Below, piece by piece: positions 28,472 through 36,816 of a stretch of 64,000 bases of DNA (position 1 is the first letter of the stretch; every line of letters starts with the position of its first letter). Origin of the DNA: an uncultured Oscillospiraceae bacterium. Lineage in GTDB: Bacteria > Bacillota > Clostridia > Oscillospirales > Oscillospiraceae. The notes below the pieces were generated by a model. The model saw only the letters and a list, made by a program, of their open reading frames with translations. It made no database searches and was not told the DNA's origin. The DNA lies in assembly GCA_947631845.1 (NCBI GenBank), contig CANRMY010000003.1, positions 1-64,000 on the forward strand, read 5' to 3'. The translations under genes were made by a program, and so were the position numbers.

Positions 28472-29263
28472 TCACCTCCTTGACAACTCGTGATATTCAC
28501 ACCTGTCCTGCATATCGCACAGGTACCGGCACTTGAAAAACTCCAGCTCCGGGCGGAAGTCCGTCTCCCGGGCGATCTCTTCAATTTTCCCCGTCGCCCA
28601 GGAGAGCGTATCGAAGTAAGCCGCCTCGCGAAAGGGCTCCTCTATCAGAAGGCCGCTTCTAAAGCAGTTGAAGCACAGCTTGTCCGGGAAACGCCCGTAC
28701 CGTTCCCGGACGGGCACGGCGTAGAGGTAGAGCTGACGCAAATACCTGTCCAGCTCAGCGTCTCCTTGCGTTGGTTTGGCTTTTTTGCTTCGCTGCTTGA
28801 GCGCCCTTGATTTGTTGTCCGTGATGACGAGCCGTCCGTCCCGGTCCTCGTCCACCCGGTCGATACACCCGGTAAACGGGATGCCGGACACGGAAAAATC
28901 CTCCCTCTTTTCTACGGCCAAAACCGCGCTGTCGGGATGGCGGAGACCCCTGAGATACGCAAGACCGTCGGCGAAGTACCCGGCGAAAATCTTACCGCTG
29001 GGAGCGGGGGAGGGGACCCTTTCCCGGAAACGCGTCAGGTATGTAAGCTCCGCCTCCTCCGCTGACTTACGGCCCGTGAGATAATCGGCGATCAGCTCGT
29101 GGACGAAGACGCCGTAATCGGAGAAAAAGAGCCGCTTGCCGTTCTTTCCGGGAAACCGTATGTATTTCAGATAAAACCTGTACGGGCAGTCCTCAAAGGC
29201 CCGGATGCGTGAGTAGCTCCAGGTCATATCGCGGATGAGCGGCTCGTAGATCACGTCTCCCAT
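28472..29263 (-). CDS. PD-(D/E)XK nuclease (RecB/Cas4-like) with Fe-S cysteines
   Basis: 263 residues. WSYSRIRAFEDCPYRFYLKY is the N-terminal cysteine motif; GCIDRVDEDRDGRLVITDNKS carries the catalytic D...DxK; CRYLCDMQDRCEYH ends the protein, so four cysteines could hold a 4Fe-4S cluster as in Cas4/AddB. Acts as a single-strand exonuclease. Next to SSB-like and ERF genes, so probably recombination. Confidence 0.87.
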   Translation of the reverse strand: MGDVIYEPLIRDMTWSYSRIRAFEDCPYRFYLKYIRFPGKNGKRLFFSDYGVFVHELIADYLTGRKSAEEAELTYLTRFRERVPSPAPSGKIFAGYFADGLAYLRGLRHPDSAVLAVEKREDFSVSGIPFTGCIDRVDEDRDGRLVITDNKSRALKQRSKKAKPTQGDAELDRYLRQLYLYAVPVRERYGRFPDKLCFNCFRSGLLIEEPFREAAYFDTLSWATGKIEEIARETDFRPELEFFKCRYLCDMQDRCEYHELSRR

Positions 29264-29278
29264 AGGCGGCGCGCCTCA

Positions 29279-29659
29279 TTAGAAGGGGAGCCTTCTGTCT
29301 CTGCCGCTGTCCGGCTCTCCCTCGTCGACCGTGGGCTGGGGCTCGTTGTCAAACCCGGCCTCCTCCTCGCCGTCTTCCTCGAAGGAGAAAATCTTGAAGT
29401 TTGTATAGGTGATCTTCTTGTCCGCGTTGTACTTTGTGGACACGTCGCAGTCGCCGATCCTGATCCGGCTCCCCTCGCGGAGCAGGGAGGCCTTTTTGGC
29501 CGCGGCCGTGCCGATGCACAGGACAAAGCCGGAAAAATCCTGCTCATACTCGCCGGTCTGTTTATTTTTACGGCTGACGGAAACCCGCAGCTTTGTGCTG
29601 GCGGCGCTCAGGGGGTCGACCTCCCACACCTTGGCGTAAGCGCCTGTTCTGAAACCCAT
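29279..29659 (-). CDS. Single-stranded DNA-binding-like protein
   Basis: 126 residues. OB-fold-like beta pattern (KLRVSVSRKNKQTGEYEQDF, SRIRIGDCDVSTKY) and an acidic tail ending in LPF, like the partner-binding tip of SSB. Lies between nuclease and ERF genes. Sequence is divergent; fold is inferred. Confidence 0.65.
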   Translation of the reverse strand: MGFRTGAYAKVWEVDPLSAASTKLRVSVSRKNKQTGEYEQDFSGFVLCIGTAAAKKASLLREGSRIRIGDCDVSTKYNADKKITYTNFKIFSFEEDGEEEAGFDNEPQPTVDEGEPDSGRDRRLPF

Positions 29660-29671
29660 GTGGATGCCTCC

Positions 29672-30385
29672 TTATGTAAGCTGAAATGTTTTGCGGATAT
29701 CCTCCAGAAGCTTAGCGGCTACGGAGGACTCCCGGATGGAGAAATAGTCGCTGTTCTTGACGTACTTGCCCACCAGCTCCTTGACGCTCCCTGCCTTGTC
29801 CGGGTGCGCGGACAGGAAATCCTTGATGAGCTTGTCGACGCTCTCGATGATCTTCCCCGTGATGACCTTTTCCTCCTCTTCCTCGGCCTCCCGCTGCTTG
29901 GATCTGAATGTATCCGGGTCGTCGTTGGACGTGGAGATATTAAAATACTTCAAAAGGAAGTACCTTGAGGAATAAGTAAGGCCGGACCCAAAGCTTTGCG
30001 ACGCGTCGCTCTGTTGTCCGACCATTGCCCAGGGGACGACGATGGACTCGTCCGGGTTGTCGTTATTCACCCACGTCCACGTGGTATCGGCGCTGACCAG
30101 GACCTCGTTGACGTTTTCCTCGTAGATGTCGCCCTTGGCCGTGGTCTTTGTCTTCTTGTAGTTGTACGGGCTGACGGAGGTGGTGCCGGGGACGATACCG
30201 GGAATCAGGGAGAGGTTGTATTTCTCCATGAAGACCGTGATTTTTGCCAGAATACTCTCTTCCTTTGTGTAGCTGTAGCCGTAGGCCTTGGTATCACGCT
30301 TCATGACCTCCACCTGCTTGCGGATCCTGGCCAGCTTCTGGTAAATGTTCATATTCTGGCTCTGCTCCTGTTCCTTACCGGCCAT
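29672..30385 (-). CDS. ERF-family single-strand annealing protein
   Basis: 237 residues. NIYQKLARIRKQVEVMKRDT and PWAMVGQQSDASQSFGSGLT followed by YSSRYFLLKYF are the ERF family core. Anneals complementary single strands in phage recombination. GGGAGGTG places the start at 30385. First gene of the replication/recombination operon read leftward. Confidence 0.9.
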   Translation of the reverse strand: MAGKEQEQSQNMNIYQKLARIRKQVEVMKRDTKAYGYSYTKEESILAKITVFMEKYNLSLIPGIVPGTTSVSPYNYKKTKTTAKGDIYEENVNEVLVSADTTWTWVNNDNPDESIVVPWAMVGQQSDASQSFGSGLTYSSRYFLLKYFNISTSNDDPDTFRSKQREAEEEEEKVITGKIIESVDKLIKDFLSAHPDKAGSVKELVGKYVKNSDYFSIRESSVAAKLLEDIRKTFQLT

Positions 30386-30454
30386 AGACACCTCCCGCAT
30401 GTCTGCTTTGTATGTAGCGCATACTGTATACCTCCTTTTCTAAAATTGTATTGA

Positions 30455-30745
30455 TATATATAAGAAAAAGCCCGTCAGGGCTTTTTGACAGATTAAAAAG
30501 AAGCCCCGAAGGGCTTCTCAGCTTGTCAAAAAACTATAGAATATTTTTTGCAAGGACATGTGCCTTGCAAAAAATCCCTTTTGTTTTGCAAGTGTGCGGC
30601 CCTGTGGGCCGTGCGCGTAGCAAAACAGCAGGAAAAATGGGACAAAATTCTAATTTTGGACCATTTTCCCGCACGTCCCCCTTGTCGGAAAAAGGCCGTC
30701 AGGCCTTTTTCGACAGTCTGAGAAGCCCCGAAGGGCTTCTTTTAC
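30455..30745. other. Array of at least five strong hairpins between two operons
   Basis: No gene. In order: AAAAAGCCC/GGGCTTTTT; GAAGCCC-CGAA-GGGCTTC enclosed by TTTTTGACA/TGTCAAAAA; TTTTTTGCAAGG/CCTTGCAAAAAA; TTTTGC...GCAAAA around CGGCC/GGCCG; CAAAATT/AATTTTG; TGTCGGAAAAAGGCC/GGCCTTTTTCGACA; then GAAGCCC-CGAA-GGGCTTC again. Several would end transcription in either direction. Confidence 0.7.
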
Positions 30746-30759
30746 ACGCTTATGAAAAA

Positions 30760-31713
30760 TTAAATTGAGTACGCCAGCTTCCACCGCTGGTAGTCGTCCA
30801 GGCAGTCCTTTTCGCGCTGGTTGCGCGCCCACCGGATATACTGGCTCTCCCGGGTATATTCCTGCCGCTCCATGAGCCTGGCGATATAATCGCTGAAATC
30901 GGGCGGGATTCCTGCTCTTTCCTGCTCGTAGGCACGGTAAAAGGCGCCGGACATCTCCAAGCGGGAGAAGCTCAGGCCTTTATCTGTCCTGCCGTTTTTC
31001 TGGCATTCGGAAAGATGCCTGGACAGGGAGGAGCGCAGGGTCGAGATCTTTGTGGTAGATTTGATCCCGCGCAAAAGAAGATGACCCGGTACCCGGTCTC
31101 TCAGGACGGTCCTGCTGTCTGAATAGTTGGGGTGGATATAGCGGAAGGAGGTGAGGCTGACGGCATTTTTGAAGGCCGGCAGCGCCTCCCTGTACAGGGG
31201 GTATTCCTCCTCCCGTAGGCGGATGAGCATTTCTGAAAAATCCACGTCTGTATCCAGTATCTCCACAGTATCCTCCTCGCGGACACCGGAGAACGCCATC
31301 CACAGCCAGCAGCGATAGATATTGTCTACCGTCTCCTCGTTCTCTGGCGTGAAAACCTGATTGAAGTAATTTTGAAGCTGGAGGGGCCCGGAAACCGTCT
31401 GCTCCCGCATCTTATCAAGGCCGGAGATATCGACGTGCGTGATGCTGTCCAGGACGTCCGGTAGGTGATTCGTCTGGCACCACCGGACATACTCCCGGAG
31501 AAGTGTGATGCGCGTCCTTTTACCGGCGGACTTGACCCCAAGGACCGTATCCGTCACGGGCCGCAGCTCCTCCGTCGTAAAGGAGGCCATATCCTTTTGA
31601 AGCGCCTCCTCATAGGGCTGAATTGTGTTAAAGACTGCGACGGCGGAATCGGACGTGTTGACGCTTTTCGTGTAGCCGCGGATAAAGGCCAGCTTGCGCT
31701 CCTCGTTATACAT
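30760..31713 (-). CDS. Unknown protein with integrase-like N-terminal domain
   Basis: 317 residues. GKRTRITLLREYVRWCQTNH and VDISGLDKMREQTVSGPLQL look like the SAM-like core-binding domain of tyrosine recombinases, and VREEDTVEILDTDVDF resembles the start of the catalytic fold. The R-H-R-Y catalytic set is not visible, so it is unlikely to be an active recombinase. Pairs with the MazF-like gene (12-bp gap). Confidence 0.6.
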   Translation of the reverse strand: MYNEERKLAFIRGYTKSVNTSDSAVAVFNTIQPYEEALQKDMASFTTEELRPVTDTVLGVKSAGKRTRITLLREYVRWCQTNHLPDVLDSITHVDISGLDKMREQTVSGPLQLQNYFNQVFTPENEETVDNIYRCWLWMAFSGVREEDTVEILDTDVDFSEMLIRLREEEYPLYREALPAFKNAVSLTSFRYIHPNYSDSRTVLRDRVPGHLLLRGIKSTTKISTLRSSLSRHLSECQKNGRTDKGLSFSRLEMSGAFYRAYEQERAGIPPDFSDYIARLMERQEYTRESQYIRWARNQREKDCLDDYQRWKLAYSI

Positions 31714-31725
31714 GGTGAACCTCCC

Positions 31726-32148
31726 TTATACGGAAGCGCGCGCCGCGTTTAGGGCCTGCGCCGCCTTCCAGACCCGGTACAGGGTCTCGATATCGAGATA
31801 TGCGATGGCGGATGTGGCCAGAAGATTGCCCTCCGTGACGCGCTTCATATCCTCGTCGGAAAGCCTGGTCAGGAACCGGCCGATCCGGTCCTTGGACATG
31901 CGCTGCGGATTTTCGCAGAGAACTACGCTGTCTTTCAGAAGACCGGTTTCGCTGGCCTTGATCAGGACGTGGGTCGGCTGGCCCATCTTCTTGACGGAGC
32001 TGGTAAGCGGTAGGGCGATGATATTGGGGCTGTGGGCGTTTCCCACATTGTTCTGGAAGATAAGGCCGGGGCGGTACCCGCACTGCTCACTTCCACACCC
32101 TTCAAACTGCATCATATATACTTCGCCAATCAACGGTGTACGTCCCAT
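31726..32148 (-). CDS. MazF/PemK-like toxin family protein
   Basis: 140 residues. IGEVYMMQFEGCGSEQCGYR, PGLIFQNNVGN and NIIALPLTSSVKK match the PemK/MazF beta-barrel endoribonuclease family, with a C-terminal helical extension. No separate antitoxin is obvious; the 317-residue gene downstream may be a partner. Could act in addiction or host shut-off. Confidence 0.82.
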   Translation of the reverse strand: MGRTPLIGEVYMMQFEGCGSEQCGYRPGLIFQNNVGNAHSPNIIALPLTSSVKKMGQPTHVLIKASETGLLKDSVVLCENPQRMSKDRIGRFLTRLSDEDMKRVTEGNLLATSAIAYLDIETLYRVWKAAQALNAARASV

Positions 32149-32233
32149 AGTGCGACTCTCCTCTCTCTGAGTTTATGTTTATGGGGAGAGTATAGCACGT
32201 TTTGATGGGTTTGTCAATATAATTTTAAAAAAA

Positions 32234-32548
32234 TTATGAGGCCAGCAGACTGTACTGGACAGTGCTGTGCTCGCGGTCGGGACCGGCGCAGGTAAGCTGG
32301 ATCAATGAGCCGACGGCCGTGGCATTTTCCTTAAATTTCACGTCTTTTATCCTGCTGAAAAGCATATGATTTTCTCCGTTTGTCAGAAAAACAATGCGCG
32401 GATAGTCGCCGATCAATATATTTGTAAACGTGAGCTGGAGCTTACAGGGGGCGACGGCGCTGTAAAAGGGCTGGTTTTCGGACAGGAACGTGAAGGACGT
32501 AAAGCCTTTCTTCGCGACAAACGCCTGAAACTTTTTGAAATTATTCAT
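32234..32548 (-). CDS. Hypothetical protein
   Basis: 104 residues, beta-rich (KLQLTFTNILIGDYPRIVFL, MLFSRIKDVKF); not recognised. First full-length gene leftward from the repressor control region, so its expression is probably repressor-regulated. Confidence 0.6.
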   Translation of the reverse strand: MNNFKKFQAFVAKKGFTSFTFLSENQPFYSAVAPCKLQLTFTNILIGDYPRIVFLTNGENHMLFSRIKDVKFKENATAVGSLIQLTCAGPDREHSTVQYSLLAS

Positions 32549-32584
32549 AATTTGTCGTAGACCTCCGTTGCATTTCCTGGTATA

Positions 32585-32647
32585 CTACAAGTACATCCGT
32601 TGGCGAGCGGATGCGCCTGTAACACTTCGGGCCTCGGTATTGAACAT
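32585..32647 (-). CDS. 20-codon leader ORF with perfect ribosome-binding site
   Basis: ATG at 32647 follows AAAGGAGGTAAGATTGC, the strongest Shine-Dalgarno of the region, and the frame stops after 20 codons (MFNTEARSVTGASARQRMYL), about 36 nt before the next gene. Codons include three Arg near the end. Could be a regulatory leader peptide or a relic start. Confidence 0.4.
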   Translation of the reverse strand: MFNTEARSVTGASARQRMYL

Positions 32648-32730
32648 GCAATCTTACCTCCTTTAATAAGATAGCAATGCCGGAATCGCCGGGCAGTCCA
32701 GAGCCACCTGGACTGCTCTTTTAAAAACAC

Positions 32731-32799
32731 TTGACAAAAACAAAAGTTTGTGATACGATGAAAATACAAAAAGAAGTTTGTGCTTGTTATAGTAGCACA
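32731..32799 (+). promoter_or_regulatory. Repressor promoter and operator region
   Basis: TTGACA (32731-32736), 17-bp spacer, TACGAT (32754-32759). Two AAGTTTGTG direct repeats at 32744-32752 and 32774-32782, and a dyad TGTGCT-N9-AGCACA at 32779-32799. These lie between divergent transcription units and are likely operators of the S24 repressor. Confidence 0.65.
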
Positions 32800-32850
32800 G
32801 CCGTGAACGGTTGTCAAGTACCAATCGGAAAGAAAAATCGGAGGTGCCTT

Positions 32851-33639
32851 ATGGAGTTTGGCAACAGACTGAAAACCGCCCGTTTAAGGAAAGGGATGAC
32901 ACAAAAGGAGCTGGGCGCCAGAATCGGCGTCACGGAGGTGACGGTAGGAAACTGGGAGAGGGGCGTGAAGCTGCCCGGACTTCAGGTTTTAATAAGCCTC
33001 GGAAGGGAGCTGGATGTCTCCATCGACGCCCTGGCGGGCTTTGAACCGGGACGCCACGGCGGCACGGGGCTTCTTACGGACCCTTCCGAAAAATCGCTGC
33101 TGGAAAAGTACAGGACGCTGGACAGGTACGGTAAGCAGGCGGTAGAATCCGTTTGCGATATCGAGTACGCCAGGCTTCGCGCGTACAAAAATAAAAAACC
33201 GTATGCCAGAAGGGAAAGAGGGGAGCGGGCGCGTTATATCCCCCTCTACGCCAGCCCGTCCGCCGCCGGGTTTTCCGTGCCCCTGGATGGGGATGAGTTT
33301 GAAATGATCCTTGTAGACCGCGCCGTTCCGGAGGAGGCGGATTTCGCCGTGTGGATCCAGGGCGACAGCATGGCCCCGTATATCTCAGACGGGGAGATGG
33401 TGTTTATCGACCGGGACGCAGAAATCAGAAACGGAGACGTGGGGATCTTCTCTGTGGACGGGGCTATGGTTTGCAAGCAGTACTATAGGGACGGAGACGG
33501 GAACGTACACCTGCTGTCCGCCAATCCGGCGCGCCGGGACGCCAACATCTTCCTGAGCGCGGACGGCGGCTCCACCTTTGCCGCCAGCGGGAAGGTGATC
33601 ATGGAGAGTATCCCACTGCCGGGGTATTTCATGGCGTGA
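32851..33639 (+). CDS. Phage-type repressor: XRE helix-turn-helix plus S24 (LexA/CI) peptidase
   Basis: 262 residues. HTH at 1-60 (RLKTARLRKGMTQKELGARI), linker, then an S24 peptidase domain with nucleophile Ser in QGDSMAPYISDGEMVFIDRD and Lys in GAMVCKQYYRD. An Ala-Gly type cleavage site is plausible in SAAGFSV (about 140). It should keep lysogeny and self-cleave with RecA under DNA damage. GGAGGTG fixes the start; a longer frame from 32731 would run through the promoter. Confidence 0.92.
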   Translation: MEFGNRLKTARLRKGMTQKELGARIGVTEVTVGNWERGVKLPGLQVLISLGRELDVSIDALAGFEPGRHGGTGLLTDPSEKSLLEKYRTLDRYGKQAVESVCDIEYARLRAYKNKKPYARRERGERARYIPLYASPSAAGFSVPLDGDEFEMILVDRAVPEEADFAVWIQGDSMAPYISDGEMVFIDRDAEIRNGDVGIFSVDGAMVCKQYYRDGDGNVHLLSANPARRDANIFLSADGGSTFAASGKVIMESIPLPGYFMA

Positions 33640-33681
33640 CGGGATGCGGACGGACGCCGGATTTTTCGCGGACTATATGTA

Positions 33682-33711
33682 AAACCGACGTGGGTATATC
33701 CACGTCGGTTT
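33682..33711. terminator. Bidirectional terminator between convergent genes
   Basis: Perfect 12-bp hairpin AAACCGACGTGG / CCACGTCGGTTT with loop GTATAT; it overlaps the stop codon of the leftward gene by 2 nt. Confidence 0.85.
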
Positions 33712-34771
33712 AGAAGATTTCAGAAATAACCCAAAGAATTGAGATAATCATGACAAAAAGATATAGAATACCAAGAACAGACCCGTCAAAAAATGTTTCC
33801 ATACAGTATCGTTTAAATGAATCCCATATGCTTGACAGTTCAGATGGAACAACATCGTCCGAAAGATTTGCTATCTTATACGCCCACATGAAGTCCACCA
33901 GCGTTTTGGTAAACTGCCGGTCCTCCGGCAAGTAATTCATTCTGCTCTCTCTTTTGACGGAGCGCTCCCTCTCTTCACGGTCGGCGATAGACCGGCGGAC
34001 GAAGGCATTATCCTCTCCGCCGTCGGCAATGTACTGTTCATATTCCTCAGCGGTTACAATGGGGAAGACGCCGGCCGGCGCGTCTCCAGGCCATGGATAG
34101 GATTTGACGGCGATGCACAGAACCATTTCTGTTACATAATCAACGGCCGGATCTATATTCGGATCAAACTCCAGCGCGCTCATATAAACGATGGCGTCGT
34201 GCTGCTCCCCGCGCGCCTCTTTTATCTCCTGCCGGAGCTTTTCTTTTATTGTGCCTGTATCTTCCTGACAGGACTGGCGTGTACTGATAAAATCCGATCT
34301 GTCAGACCATCTCCATACGGGTTTTATTTCATCGCTGTCTCCGAAAGCAAGCCAGGTTATTCTATAACTGTCGATAAGGGAGAGCTCATTGGCGTGCTCC
34401 GGTGTTATCTTCCCGTAAGTCCTGCACAAAAGCCGCACGGTGGTTTCCTTGAAGTTTGTGATGGCTTCCGCCGTTTTCGGCTTTGAGGAGATGAGAGGTA
34501 AGCGGCGTTTCCCAACGAATTCCCAGTTTTTTGACTGGCACAGCTGAGGGTTATCCCTTTTAAAAAGCTCTATCCTGTCCCATACCTCGCCATATTTGGA
34601 TGGATCGGACACCGTATTCCAAAGCTCGCTTTTAAATTCCGGTGAACACTGCATGACTTTGGCGACGGCTTGTCTCTTCTCATACGCGCGCTTAAATGAG
34701 GAAGCGCGCATACGGTTCCCGAGCTCGTCCGCGGCCGCCAACGCGCCGAAAACCAGCCATTCTGCACCCAT
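33710..34771 (-). CDS. Unknown protein with C-terminal membrane anchor
   Basis: 353 residues. Mostly soluble, charged, with one C-terminal hydrophobic helix (VLGILYLFVMIISILWVISEIF region, last 22 residues). No recognised domain. AT-richer than its neighbours and beside the lysogeny repressor, a place where accessory or superinfection/defence genes are common. Function not known. Confidence 0.65.
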   Translation of the reverse strand: MGAEWLVFGALAAADELGNRMRASSFKRAYEKRQAVAKVMQCSPEFKSELWNTVSDPSKYGEVWDRIELFKRDNPQLCQSKNWEFVGKRRLPLISSKPKTAEAITNFKETTVRLLCRTYGKITPEHANELSLIDSYRITWLAFGDSDEIKPVWRWSDRSDFISTRQSCQEDTGTIKEKLRQEIKEARGEQHDAIVYMSALEFDPNIDPAVDYVTEMVLCIAVKSYPWPGDAPAGVFPIVTAEEYEQYIADGGEDNAFVRRSIADREERERSVKRESRMNYLPEDRQFTKTLVDFMWAYKIANLSDDVVPSELSSIWDSFKRYCMETFFDGSVLGILYLFVMIISILWVISEIF

Positions 34772-34783
34772 GAAAACACCTCC

Positions 34784-35014
34784 TTACGCCAAGGCGGACT
34801 GGATATATTCCTTTGCCTCTTCGAGCCTCTCCGCCGCGTCGCTTAGGAAATCGACGGCGCTCTCCATCCGCTCATACCGTTCTGACATCTGAAAGCTCTC
34901 CGGCATGTTGTCGATGGCGTCCTGCTCCAGATCGCCCACGCTCTCTACCAGCGTGATTGCCCGGTCCAGAAAAGCCACGGCCTGACGGAGGGACTTTCTT
35001 TTTTGCTCGTTCAT
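34784..35014 (-). CDS. Small helical protein
   Basis: 76 residues (MNEQKRKSLRQAVAFLDRAI then TLVESVGDLEQDAIDNMPES), predicted all-alpha, no known family; the pattern is common in phage genes. Overlaps the upstream stop by 4 nt. Confidence 0.6.
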   Translation of the reverse strand: MNEQKRKSLRQAVAFLDRAITLVESVGDLEQDAIDNMPESFQMSERYERMESAVDFLSDAAERLEEAKEYIQSALA

Positions 35015-35364
35015 TTTTTCACCCACAGGTCGTTGACGATAAACTCAATCCTGATAAGCTCCCCGCCCACGTTAGAGATCCTGACGAGGTCCGCGTTCCG
35101 GATGGCCCGGAAGAACGGATGGGACGCGCCGTCCATAAACTCGATATCGCTGATATCGTAGACGACTTTGCCGGAGATCCCGACGGGGGAGATATCGATG
35201 CTGATATTCTCTGAGCCAAACTCCCCATCCATCACGTCTACCAGGGCGCACAGGTTCAAAAACCGTTCCCGCGCCTTTTCTGAAAGACCGTACTTTTTCT
35301 CCACAAGCGGCGTAAACTGGGCGAAGACATTCTCCGCCGCTTGCTTCGTGCTGATTTCGGACAT
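35011..35364 (-). CDS. Hypothetical protein
   Basis: 117 residues; helical N-terminus then beta-rich half (ISIDISPVGISGKVVYDISD). Not recognised. Coupled to the helical protein gene downstream. Confidence 0.6.
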   Translation of the reverse strand: MSEISTKQAAENVFAQFTPLVEKKYGLSEKARERFLNLCALVDVMDGEFGSENISIDISPVGISGKVVYDISDIEFMDGASHPFFRAIRNADLVRISNVGGELIRIEFIVNDLWVKK

Positions 35365-35464
35365 ACGATCACCTCGTTTCTATTGTAGCATGTTTCAAGG
35401 TTTTTGGAAAGAGGGTATACAGAGTTTTTATAAGGTGTCCGCCTTAACCAGGCTTGGTTTTTAT

Positions 35465-35920
35465 AAGGTGTCCGCCTTATAGGCGGACGGGGATTTGCTT
35501 TTCTCTCTTTGGGTCGCCAAAGAGAGAAAAGGCAACAAAAGAGAGAAAGCGACCAGAGGGGGGCTTTCGCTTTTTCCCCCCTCTGGACTCCCCCTTTTAA
35601 AAACGACCACACAGGGGCCGCGGCCCCTATGTGGAGAACCCCTGGGAGCGCTCGCACGGGAGATACCGGGACGTCAAAAATCCTACCACGATTTGCCGCA
35701 CCAGCGCGGGAAACGTAGGAACGAAGGCCGGGTTAACTGAGCGGGGAGCGGCAAGCGGGTTAGACGCTGAGACCATGCGTAATAAGGGCGCAGTGATGAA
35801 TGGTTAAAGGCCGCGACTTCCCGCCCGTTGTTTTTCTCCTCTTTGTTACTTTCTCCTCTTTTGTCAACACAAAAGAGGAGAAAGTAATTTCCCCGCCCGC
35901 CATACATGGCGGGCGCCACC
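35465..35920 (+). repeat. Dispersed mirror-repeat module, copy 2
   Basis: Full copy. Left end: pyrimidine tract TTTTCTCTCTTT, purine tract AAAGAGAGAAAAG, then a second purine tract AAAAGAGAGAAAG that mirrors the first. Middle: hairpin CCACACAGGGGCC/GGCCCCTATGTGG and the conserved core. Right end: TTTTTCTCCTCTTTG, TTAC, CTTTCTCCTCTTTTG and purine arm, hairpin 35849-35884. Bounded by a GTCCGCC/GGCGGAC hairpin on the left and GCCCGCCATACATGGCGGGC on the right. Confidence 0.8.
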
Positions 35921-35944
35921 GTGCCCTTGGGTGAAGGGCAAAAA

Positions 35945-36571
35945 CTACAGCGTACAGCTGATCTCTATTCTTCCCTCCGCGTTCGGTCCGGCGATGCTGA
36001 GGATGGAGTTTACGATCATGGACATATTGAGCTTTCCCTCGAATACCAGGGAGAACTGCTTCATTTTCAGGGGCGCCGGCTCCGGTGCGGGCGTGTCCTG
36101 ATCCTCTGTGGGTTCCTCCGGCGGCGCGCATACCAGTGCGGCGGCGGGAAGCGCGTCGCCGGCGACATGATCCCCGTATAAGAATTTTTCCCAAAGCGCG
36201 CGCTGTTCTTTGTTCATGCTGCTGCCCACCTTGAAGGAAACGCCGAGGCCGTTTTGCCCGATGAACCGGCGGACAGAAGCGGGATTGACGCCGAACATCT
36301 GCCCGAGGCTGACGGCGTTTACGTTATAGCGGTCTATCAGATGCTGTATGTATGCCTTTTGCGTCGTGCCGGACAGCGCCCTGAAATCCTCCCAGGACAT
36401 GGGCGCGTTCAAATTACAGGTGTACACCTTACCATTCCTTTCCTTCCACTGTTTTTCAGTCATGTGGTCTGTGCTCAGACTGCACTTCCTGCTTTTGCTC
36501 CCGCGCTTCCGATACTGGGCCATATGCGCCAGGCGCTTCTTTTGCAGGATATCATACTCAAAGTCTGTCAA
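35945..36571 (-). CDS. Hypothetical protein with helix-turn-helix-like segment
   Basis: 208 residues. Basic N-terminus (LAHMAQYRKRGSKSRK), then VNAVSLGQMFGVNPASVRRF resembling a helix-turn-helix, a Pro/Glu-rich linker and a beta-rich tail (FSLVFEGKLNMSMIVNSILS). Possible regulator; not assigned. Confidence 0.6.
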   Translation of the reverse strand: MTDFEYDILQKKRLAHMAQYRKRGSKSRKCSLSTDHMTEKQWKERNGKVYTCNLNAPMSWEDFRALSGTTQKAYIQHLIDRYNVNAVSLGQMFGVNPASVRRFIGQNGLGVSFKVGSSMNKEQRALWEKFLYGDHVAGDALPAAALVCAPPEEPTEDQDTPAPEPAPLKMKQFSLVFEGKLNMSMIVNSILSIAGPNAEGRIEISCTL

Positions 36572-36816
36572 CCCGGATCACCCTTTCTGATTTTCGCGTC
36601 CACGCCGTATTTTTCCTCCAGATCCTTGGGGGAGGCCGCCCGGCCCAGCCTTTTGAAAACCCCATCCGCATATTCATACAGGAAATAGGCCTCGCGGCTG
36701 TTCTCCTTGCTGGTCAGCAGGAATCGGAGCGCGCCGGAGGCGTCCAGATACCGCCTCCAAACGCGCTCGCCCCGGGGATATTTCGGAGACTCCGCAGCTT
36801 TCCTCTCAGTGCTCAT
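36568..36816 (-). CDS. Hypothetical small protein
   Basis: 82 residues, basic (ERVWRRYLDASGALRFLLTS); not recognised. ATGA overlap with the following gene, and overlap with the upstream GP88-like gene, show one operon. Confidence 0.58.
   Translation of the reverse strand: MSTERKAAESPKYPRGERVWRRYLDASGALRFLLTSKENSREAYFLYEYADGVFKRLGRAASPKDLEEKYGVDAKIRKGDPG

Noticed and set aside
32731..32850. Longer repressor N-terminus from the in-frame start at 32731
   Set aside because: That region is the promoter/operator; the GGAGGTG site and the HTH domain place the start at 32851.
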